Below are positions 1 through 4,663 of a DNA stretch of 5,726 bases, in pieces. Made by a program: the position numbers and the translations under genes. Under the pieces are notes generated by a model, which was not told the origin of the DNA, searched no databases, and saw only the letters and a program-made list of their open reading frames with translations. Numbering within the stretch: the first letter of the stretch is position 1; each line of letters starts with the position of its first letter. The DNA is from Bacteroidota bacterium (lineage in GTDB: Bacteria > Bacteroidota > Bacteroidia > 2-12-FULL-35-15): NCBI GenBank assembly GCA_021413595.1, contig JAIOQD010000779.1:1-5726 (forward strand). The letters run 5' to 3'.

Positions 1-2
1 CC

Positions 3-1112
3 TTAAATTTGAATCTTGCATCTTGCGATAGTGTTACACCTTCATTCCTTTTAGGAAATAATGGAAGCACCACTTTAACATCTGCAACGATCACTTATAA
101 AGTAGATGGTGTAGTTCAAAAAATTAAATTCTGGACAGGAAGCATTACACCTAATAATAATACAACAGTTACCGGAGTAAAACTTGGCGCTTCTGCTACA
201 GGAAGTCATGCAATTTCTGTAACAGTATCAAGCCCAAACGGAGTTTCTGATCCAACATCCTCAAACAATAGCACAACAGCGTCATTCATTAAAAATCCAA
301 CCATTGGAGGAGTAGCAATTGCTGAATCATTTGAAAGTTCCGGCATTCCTAACACCTGGTCTATCACAAATGGAGGAAGCGGTTTAACGTTTATTGATAC
401 TACCGTGGGTTACTCTTCCTCGAAAGGTGTAAAATTAAATTGGTTTAAAATCCCTTCCGGAGATATTGATATTATGGGTTTACCTTCCATGTCATTTGCG
501 GGTGCTGTTTCACCGGTATTAACTTTTGATGTTGCATATTGCGGCTACTCTACTTCTACGCCAGAAAATGATAAACTTCAGGTGGAGGTTTCATCTAATT
601 GTGGAGTAACATGGACGAGCGTTTATAACAAAGCCGGAAATACCCTAAAAACAAAAGCTCCTCAAACAACTACATTTGCACCATCCAGTGCTTCACAATG
701 GAGAAATGAAGCAGTAAATTTAAATAGTTACATAGGCCACTCAGGTGTATTAGTAAGATTTGTAGCAACATCCGATTATGGTAATAACCTTTACCTTGAT
801 AATGTAAACATCACAGGTTTGAACATAACTACAGGTATTGTTACAAGCGAAATGGTTAATTTTATTAAGGTTTACCCAAATCCTTTTATGAACCATGCTG
901 AAGTTGAATTTAACATAATCACAAAAACAAATGTAATTATAACAATGTATAACATGCTGGGCGAGACTGTATTTTCAAATACTTTGGGTGAAATGAACAC
1001 CGGTTTTCATACTATTAAATTAGATGCTCAAAATTTAAACGCAGGTATTTATTTTATATCTTTAAATGCAGGTAATAATAAAATAACCAGAAAAGTGGTA
1101 ATTAATAAATAA
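3..1112 (+). CDS. Secreted T9SS type A sorting-domain protein, C-terminal part (possibly Omp28-related)
   Basis: The frame is open to the left edge, so the 5' end is missing and the TTG at 9 is probably internal. Numbering from that TTG gives 367 residues. Residues about 1-95 are Ser/Thr/Asn-rich with a CARDB/Ig-like beta pattern (TITYKVDG, FWTGSI, SPNGVSD). Residues about 105-270 resemble a choice-of-anchor-J/MAM-like jelly roll (ESFESSGIPNTW at the start, LYLDNVNI at the end). Residues 284-367 are a T9SS type A sorting domain (KVYPNPF, then MYNMLGE, NAGIYFISL and terminal KVVINK). Such domains direct export through the outer membrane by the type IX system, usually with removal of the domain and surface anchoring or release. 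The catalytic or binding part, if any, lies upstream. The next genes are a TlpA and a DUF6029 protein; from that context I suspect an Omp28-related protein, but an M43-type protease or adhesin is equally compatible. Confident on sorting domain, unsure on function. Confidence 0.85.
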   Translation, partial: LNLNLASCDSVTPSFLLGNNGSTTLTSATITYKVDGVVQKIKFWTGSITPNNNTTVTGVKLGASATGSHAISVTVSSPNGVSDPTSSNNSTTASFIKNPTIGGVAIAESFESSGIPNTWSITNGGSGLTFIDTTVGYSSSKGVKLNWFKIPSGDIDIMGLPSMSFAGAVSPVLTFDVAYCGYSTSTPENDKLQVEVSSNCGVTWTSVYNKAGNTLKTKAPQTTTFAPSSASQWRNEAVNLNSYIGHSGVLVRFVATSDYGNNLYLDNVNITGLNITTGIVTSEMVNFIKVYPNPFMNHAEVEFNIITKTNVIITMYNMLGETVFSNTLGEMNTGFHTIKLDAQNLNAGIYFISLNAGNNKITRKVVINK

Positions 1113-1138
1113 ACTGAATGAATAATTGAAAACATTTT

Positions 1139-1158
1139 GCCCTGAACGGGCTTTATTT
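1139..1158 (+). terminator. Putative intrinsic terminator after the T9SS cargo gene
   Basis: A GCCC/GGGC stem of 4 bp (1139-1142 with 1148-1151) closes a TGAAC loop and is followed directly by TTTATTT, 27 bases after the upstream stop codon. The stem is short but is the only G+C-rich spot in an otherwise A+T-rich spacer, and this GCCC-loop-GGGCTTT form is usual for Bacteroidota terminators. The tail GGCTTTATTTA (1149-1159) is imperfectly repeated as GGCTTATTTA (1161-1170). If it works, the T9SS gene and tlpA are separate transcription units. Confidence 0.5.
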
Positions 1159-1261
1159 ATGGCTTATTTACATTTTTTATAAAGATAGATATTCAGCAGT
1201 TTGATTAATTTTCTTATAATCGTACTGCTCAATATTTTTTATTACACTCAATTATAATTTT
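1159..1261 (+). promoter_or_regulatory. Probable promoter/leader region of the TlpA gene (no firm promoter boxes)
   Basis: This A+T-rich stretch lies between the putative terminator and the TlpA start, so it should hold a promoter for the TlpA-DUF6029 pair. I do not find a good Bacteroidota -7 box (TAnnTTTG); TTG at 1201-1203 with TACTGCTC at 1223-1230 is only a weak match. A 6-bp inverted repeat, AGCAGT (1195-1200) and ACTGCT (1224-1229), with 23 bases between the arms, flanks this weak candidate. No Shine-Dalgarno is visible before the ATG at 1262; the leader is only A and T there, as is common in the phylum. Confidence 0.3.
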
Positions 1262-1771
1262 ATGAAAAAAATAATTATTGGACTATTTGCGCTTAGCATT
1301 TTCACAAACACTATTAAGGCTCAAAATACTGAGGGAAGAGCTATACCTGCTGCTGATCTAAAAACAGTAGAAGGTAAAACAGTTAACTCCTCAAAATTCA
1401 CAAATGATGGAAAGCCCATTATTATAAGCTTTTGGGCTACATGGTGCAAACCCTGTAAAAAGGAATTAGATGCGATCTCCGAAAATTTTGAAGAATGGCA
1501 AAAAGAAACCGGAGTAAAGCTCATTGCAATTTCTATTGACGACTCACGTAGTTCAGGAAAAGTAGGTACGGATGCAAAAAGTCATGGCTGGGATTACGAA
1601 ATATATATTGATCAAAATCAGGATTTTAAGCGCGCTATGAATGTGAACAATGTTCCTCATACATTCATTATTAATGGGAAAGGTGAAATTGTATGGCAAC
1701 ACAATTCGTATGCAGAAGGAGATGAAGACCATCTTTACGAAGCGCTTAAAAAAATCACCAAAGGAGAATAA
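1262..1771 (+). CDS. TlpA-family periplasmic thiol-disulfide oxidoreductase (thioredoxin fold)
   Basis: The 169-residue protein starts with a signal peptide: MKK, a hydrophobic stretch IIIGLFALSIF, and a likely cut after Ala20 (IKA|Q), so it should act in the periplasm, soluble. The rest is one thioredoxin-like domain. The active site is W61-C62-K63-P64-C65 (codons 1445-1456) after the FWATW strand typical of the TlpA/AhpC-TSA group, and Pro132 in VPHTF is the expected cis-proline facing it. FIINGKGEIVW is the usual strand pair near the C-terminus. TlpA-type proteins usually keep periplasmic cysteines reduced, for example in cytochrome c maturation or for individual client proteins; the substrate cannot be told from sequence. 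The DUF6029 gene begins 82 bases downstream on the same strand, and I recall this pairing from other Bacteroidota, so that barrel or the upstream secreted protein are candidate clients (inference). The ATG is supported by the signal peptide starting at once. Confidence 0.93.
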   Translation: MKKIIIGLFALSIFTNTIKAQNTEGRAIPAADLKTVEGKTVNSSKFTNDGKPIIISFWATWCKPCKKELDAISENFEEWQKETGVKLIAISIDDSRSSGKVGTDAKSHGWDYEIYIDQNQDFKRAMNVNNVPHTFIINGKGEIVWQHNSYAEGDEDHLYEALKKITKGE

Positions 1772-1798
1772 AACAATGTACTGATGTGCAAGTGTGTT

Positions 1799-1846
1799 AA
1801 TTTGAAAAAGAGTTAGTAATTTTCAAATTGTCAAACTGTCAAAATA
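1799..1846. repeat. A+T-rich inverted repeat plus degenerate 8-bp tandem units
   Basis: AATTTGAAAA (1799-1808) and TTTTCAAATT (1820-1829) form a perfect 10-bp inverted repeat with an 11-base loop. The right arm runs into near-repeated octamers TCAAATTG (1823-1830), TCAAACTG (1831-1838) and TCAAAATA (1839-1846). Similar TTTGAAAA/TTTTCAAA islands are, from memory, frequent between genes in Bacteroidota. It fills most of the 82-bp gap between the TlpA and DUF6029 genes and ends just before the latter's GTG start. There is no T-run after a G+C stem, so a classical terminator is unlikely; the two genes may still be co-transcribed. Confidence 0.65.
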
Positions 1847-1853
1847 ATTTATT

Positions 1854-3542
1854 GTGAGAAAAATATACTTAAAAACCATTAAAGTTACTGCTTTTCTATT
1901 AGCTGTTAATTATAGCAATATTTCTTTTGCTCAACTAAATCTAACTAATCTTAGCAATTTAAACGTAGGAGAAGTGCATGGCAATTTTCAAGCGGATGCA
2001 CAATATTATATTCCTGATTCTACAATAGGTGCAGATCCTGCGCCAGAAAAAATGTTGATGAATGGGTTTGCAAACATCATTTATACAAAAGGGAAGTTTT
2101 CTGCCGGTATTCGTTATGAAAGTTATTTGAATGCCCGTCAGGGATTCGACTCTAGGTATCAAGGAAATGGGATTCCTTATCGTTTTGCAACCTATAAAGC
2201 AGATGAGTTAGAAGTTACGGTTGGTAATTTTTATCAGCAATTTGGCAACGGTTTTATTCTACGCAGTTACGAAGATCGCGGACTTGGTTTTGATAATGCA
2301 TTAGACGGCATCCGCTTGAAGTATGAACCTGTTAAAGGTATTTACTTAACGGGGCTTACCGGGAAGCAACGCTCTTTTATGACACAAGGCCCAGGTATTG
2401 TGAGAGGCTTTGATGGCGAAATTCAAATGAATGAAACCTTTAAAAAATTCGCTGATAAAAACTTAATACTAACATTAGGAGGAAGCTTTGTTAGCCGTTA
2501 TCAAAAGGATGAAGACCAAACCTTGGTATTACCTGAAAATGTAGGTGCATCTGCAGGTCGTTTTAAAATAAGCCGGAATAATTTTTCAATTAATGGCGAA
2601 TATGCAACTAAAATTAATGACCCTAATGCGGCAAACAATTACGTATATAAAGCCGGAGAAGCTATTTTCCTGGCAACCAACTATGCAAAAAAGGGATTTG
2701 CCTTATCGCTTAGTGCTAGCCGAACCGACAATATGAATTTCCGTTCCGACAGAACAGCATCAGTAAATAATTTACTGATAAATTACACACCTGCATTAAA
2801 CAAACAACATACTTATAACTTATTAAGCTTTTATCCTTATGCATCACAACCAAACGGTGAGTTCCAGTTTTCGAGCGAAGTGAATTGGAAGATCATAAAA
2901 AAAAGTGAGCATAAATTAGACATCACTTTTAATTATTCAGGATCAAACGACCTTGATACCATGCGATTGAATCCAACTACTGACAGCACTTTGCAAGGTT
3001 ATGAAGCAAACTCTTACTTTATGGGTAAAAAAGTTCTATTACGTGATTGTTATTTTGAAGTGAACCAAAAATTCGGAAAAAAATTCAAAATGTCTGTAAT
3101 CTATTCTTATCAGGAATATAACAATAAGTTTTTGAAGGGCGCATCCGATGCGGGAAGTGTTACAATTTATTCACACATAGCTGTGGTGGACATGACCTAC
3201 AAAATAAAATCGAGTAGGGCAATAAGGGCAGAGTTACAGCATCTGGCTACAAAACAAGATAAACAAAACTGGGCATACGCTTTAGTAGAATATACGATTA
3301 ACTCAAATTGGTTTGTCGCTGTTTTGGATCAATACAATTACGGCAATACTCACAAAGATGGAAATGGCAACTATGATAAGCGTACTCATTACTACAATTT
3401 TTCGGCAGGTTACAATAAAAATGCAAACCGTATTACTTTGAGCTATGGCAAACAACGTGCGGGTATTTTTTGTGTAGGTGGTATCTGCCGGCAGGTCCCT
3501 GCCTCAAATGGAATAACATTAAGTATTACAAGTAGTTTTTAA
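1854..3542 (+). CDS. DUF6029-like outer-membrane beta-barrel protein
   Basis: The 562-residue protein begins at a GTG; an in-frame stop at 1845-1847 and the immediate signal peptide (RKIYLKTIK, then VTAFLLAVNY, likely cut SFA|Q after about residue 26) fix this start. The mature chain alternates polar and hydrophobic residues, is rich in Tyr/Asn/Gly and ends in Phe (ITSSF), as outer-membrane barrels do. Features that match my memory of DUF6029 are VGEVHGNFQADAQYY near the N-terminus, AGIRYESYLNARQGF, VTVGNFYQQFGNGFILRSYE, GLGFDNALDGIR and the C-terminal CVGGICRQVPASNG. Only three cysteines exist; two are C540 and C545 in that last motif. The function of the family is not known to me; a porin-like or surface-assembly role is open. 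It follows a TlpA-family gene in the same direction, which suggests that its cysteines may need periplasmic redox control (inference). Barrel nature is quite likely; the family name rests on memory without a search. Confidence 0.85.
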   Translation: MRKIYLKTIKVTAFLLAVNYSNISFAQLNLTNLSNLNVGEVHGNFQADAQYYIPDSTIGADPAPEKMLMNGFANIIYTKGKFSAGIRYESYLNARQGFDSRYQGNGIPYRFATYKADELEVTVGNFYQQFGNGFILRSYEDRGLGFDNALDGIRLKYEPVKGIYLTGLTGKQRSFMTQGPGIVRGFDGEIQMNETFKKFADKNLILTLGGSFVSRYQKDEDQTLVLPENVGASAGRFKISRNNFSINGEYATKINDPNAANNYVYKAGEAIFLATNYAKKGFALSLSASRTDNMNFRSDRTASVNNLLINYTPALNKQHTYNLLSFYPYASQPNGEFQFSSEVNWKIIKKSEHKLDITFNYSGSNDLDTMRLNPTTDSTLQGYEANSYFMGKKVLLRDCYFEVNQKFGKKFKMSVIYSYQEYNNKFLKGASDAGSVTIYSHIAVVDMTYKIKSSRAIRAELQHLATKQDKQNWAYALVEYTINSNWFVAVLDQYNYGNTHKDGNGNYDKRTHYYNFSAGYNKNANRITLSYGKQRAGIFCVGGICRQVPASNGITLSITSSF

Positions 3543-3564
3543 GAATAGTTGATATTTTTTCATT

Positions 3565-3689
3565 GGGGCGTTCCCTTTCTTAATGAAGAAAGAGGCGGGC
3601 TTTATACTCCAATTTTTTCTAAACAGAAAAGGATTTACGTGGAATTTATCCTGAGCGGTTGTCGAAGGAATCCCTACCGCGTAATCTGC
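3565..3689. repeat. Composite Bacteroidota-type intergenic hairpin repeat
   Basis: This lies between two converging genes. It starts with GGGGCGTTCCC and contains hairpin A (CCCTTTCTT side 3573-3581, AAGAAAG-A-GG side 3586-3595, loop AATG, one bulged A), then GGCGGGCTTTATACTCC, hairpin B (TTTTCT 3615-3620 with AGAAAA 3625-3630, extended by two T-G pairs), then a possible stem GGATT (3631-3635) with AATCC (3669-3673), and CCCTACCGCG at the end. GCG (3568-3570) can pair with CGC (3678-3680) to close the whole. The order of conserved-looking blocks (GGGCGTTCCC, CGGGCTTT, AAAAGGATTT, AATCCCTACCGCG) matches a repeat I remember from many Bacteroidota genomes, in which the hairpin arms vary. It could be a structured RNA, a bidirectional terminator or a non-autonomous mobile repeat. 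No open frame here is convincing. Confidence 0.6.
3646..3671. repeat. REP-like palindrome nested in the composite repeat
   Basis: TCCTGAGC (3649-3656) and GTCGAAGGA (3661-3669) are the two halves of the widespread TCCTGAGC-TTGTCGAAGGA type repeat, here with a slightly longer loop. TCCT pairs with AGGA, then two tandem G-A mismatches, then a G-C pair. The copy is flanked by GGAAT at 3641-3645 and at 3667-3671. Removing one GGAAT and the palindrome would restore GGATT-TACGTGG-AATCC, a simple hairpin fitting the outer repeat. No transposase is present, so any movement would have been in trans. Confidence 0.55.
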
Positions 3690-3775
3690 AATGAAAAGAA
3701 TTTTTTTTTCCATTTGTTGGCCTTTATTGAGTCCAAATTAACAAATCGAACTCAGTTTTATAGCATAGGAAACCA
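3690..3775. other. Remaining convergent spacer, no gene seen
   Basis: The stretch has a run of nine T (3701-3709) without a clear stem before it, and a weak inverted repeat ATTTGTT (3712-3718) / AACAAAT (3740-3746). Neither order gives a convincing intrinsic terminator for the incoming genes from left or right. No small open frame with coding character was found. Confidence 0.4.
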
Positions 3776-4543
3776 CTATTCGTTCAATATATTAATGGTT
3801 GTACATGCATACAAGGCGGCAGTTTCAGTACGTAAACGGCTAATTCCTAAACTGATCTCATTAAAGCCATTGCTAAGTGCCAACTTAACTTCATCCACAG
3901 AAAAATCACCTTCCGGGCCAATCAGTATCAAAACATCATTCCCTTGTTGGTAAAGATTTTTTAAATGATGCCTTTCCACCAGCCCCTCACCACAAGAGAT
4001 AGGGGGATAACAATGAGCAATGAATTTTTGTCCGGTAAAATCTTTGGTAGAAGCCATGAATTTTTTATAATCCATCACTTCATTTATTTTTGGTAAATAA
4101 GCTTTTAGGCTTTGTTTGATGGCTGCAATAGCAACTTTATTCAATCGCTCTGCTTTTACAACAGTTCGTTCGCTGTTTTGACAGTTGATAATCGAAATTT
4201 GAGCAATTCCAACCTCTATAGCCTTTTCAGTGAACCATTCCAACCGATCCATATTTTTGGTTGGTGCAATAGCAATGTGCAGATCGAATTTACTTTTGCC
4301 ATATTCTGATGTAGATTGAGTAATTTTAACGGTGCAACGCTTAGGATTATCATCGCTGATAATTGCTTGGTACCAGCCTCCTTTGCCATCAATTAATATT
4401 ACTTGGGCGCCAATTGTTAATCGCAAAACACGAATACAGTGTTTGCTTTCTTCTTCATTTAACGTATAATAAAATACTTCTCCTATTTTTTTACCATTAG
4501 GAAGGCCGGAGGGCAATAAATCGGGAGTATAAAATAAGTGCAT
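3776..4543 (-). CDS. rsmE: 16S rRNA (uracil(1498)-N(3))-methyltransferase RsmE
   Basis: RsmE uses S-adenosylmethionine to methylate N3 of U1498 of 16S rRNA in the assembled small subunit, a cytoplasmic housekeeping step at the decoding site. The 255-residue product has the N-terminal PUA-like part (MHLFYTPD, then EEESKHCIRVLRL and GAQVILIDGKGG, residues about 1-75) and a C-terminal SPOUT domain with a trefoil knot: PTKNMDRLEWFTEKAIEVG, RLNKVAIAAIKQSLKAYLP, the SAM-site motif LILIGPEGDFS and the end LGISRLRTETAALYA, all hallmark stretches. Length agrees with the family (E. coli about 243). I chose the ATG at 4541-4543, because family members begin with MHLFYTP and an AGAGAGG sits five bases upstream; the in-frame ATG at 4568-4570 adds nine residues that fit nothing and are encoded by repeat DNA. 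pckA lies 120 bases upstream on the same strand. Complete, no missing motif. Confidence 0.95.
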   Translation of the reverse strand: MHLFYTPDLLPSGLPNGKKIGEVFYYTLNEEESKHCIRVLRLTIGAQVILIDGKGGWYQAIISDDNPKRCTVKITQSTSEYGKSKFDLHIAIAPTKNMDRLEWFTEKAIEVGIAQISIINCQNSERTVVKAERLNKVAIAAIKQSLKAYLPKINEVMDYKKFMASTKDFTGQKFIAHCYPPISCGEGLVERHHLKNLYQQGNDVLILIGPEGDFSVDEVKLALSNGFNEISLGISRLRTETAALYACTTINILNE

Positions 4544-4547
4544 AAAA

Positions 4548-4579
4548 ACCTCTCTTACCTCTCTCCACATTAGAGAGGT
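4548..4579 (-). promoter_or_regulatory. Duplicated SD-like repeat with an inverted copy in the rsmE leader
   Basis: On the + strand ACCTCTCT occurs at 4548-4555 and again at 4557-4564, and its exact complement AGAGAGGT at 4572-4579. In the rsmE transcript (minus strand) this reads ACCTCTCT, then AGAGAGGT twice, the second copy being the ribosome-binding site next to the ATG at 4543. The first segment can pair with either copy: with the nearer one (8 bp, 7-base loop, leaving the ribosome-binding site free) or with the second (hiding it). The repeat may also be just a fragment of the common CCTCTCC-type intergenic element. Confidence 0.55.
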
Positions 4580-4607
4580 GTTAGTATTCCTGTTGGTTCA
4601 CCTATTG

Positions 4608-4630
4608 TCCTCTCCCTTGAGGGGAGAGGA
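4608..4630. repeat. CCTCTCCC hairpin repeat between pckA and rsmE
   Basis: TCCTCTCCC (4608-4616) pairs perfectly with GGGAGAGGA (4622-4630) around a 5-base loop TTGAG. It is G+C-rich in an A+T-rich setting and of the CCTCTCC/GGAGAGG kind often found between Bacteroidota genes. In the pckA direction it starts 33 bases after the stop, but no T-run follows, so it may protect the 3' end of the message rather than stop transcription. Confidence 0.65.
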
Positions 4631-4634
4631 CATG

Positions 4635-4649
4635 TTCTTCTCTGAAGAA
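4635..4649 (-). repeat. Small perfect hairpin just after pckA
   Basis: TTCTTC and GAAGAA (4635-4640 and 4644-4649) form a 6-bp perfect stem with a 3-base loop, 14 bases past the pckA stop codon in the direction of pckA transcription. It is followed within five bases by the CCTCTCCC hairpin. No U-rich tail is present in that direction, so I call it only a stem-loop. Confidence 0.45.
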
Positions 4650-4663
4650 TTAAGGATAGAAGC

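Noticed and set aside
1823..1846. Possible CRISPR or minisatellite from the octamers
   Set aside because: Units are only 8 bp, degenerate, directly adjacent with no spacers, and number about three.
1321..2162. Two 67-codon frames on the - strand (1321-1524 and 1959-2162)
   Set aside because: Opposite to the TlpA and DUF6029 coding sequences; no features of their own.
3701..3709. Run of nine T as terminator of the DUF6029 gene
   Set aside because: No stable stem lies directly before it; the nearest hairpins are over 30 bases upstream.
3519..3713. Open frame of 64 codons on the - strand across the end of the DUF6029 gene and the repeat
   Set aside because: Overlaps the barrel gene's 3' end and the palindromic repeat; no signal peptide or recognisable motif.
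3549..3953. Open frame of 134 codons on the + strand
   Set aside because: Its first part runs through the hairpin repeat and its second part is antisense to the well-supported rsmE; composition is not protein-like and no family is recognised.
4112..4309. Open frame of 65 codons on the + strand
   Set aside because: Antisense to rsmE, whose family motifs in the same region leave no doubt about the coding strand.
4544..4570. Longer rsmE start at the ATG 4568-4570
   Set aside because: The extra nine residues (MWREVREVF) come from repeat DNA, do not match the family's MHLFYTP start, and the ATG has no ribosome-binding site, whereas the one at 4543 has.
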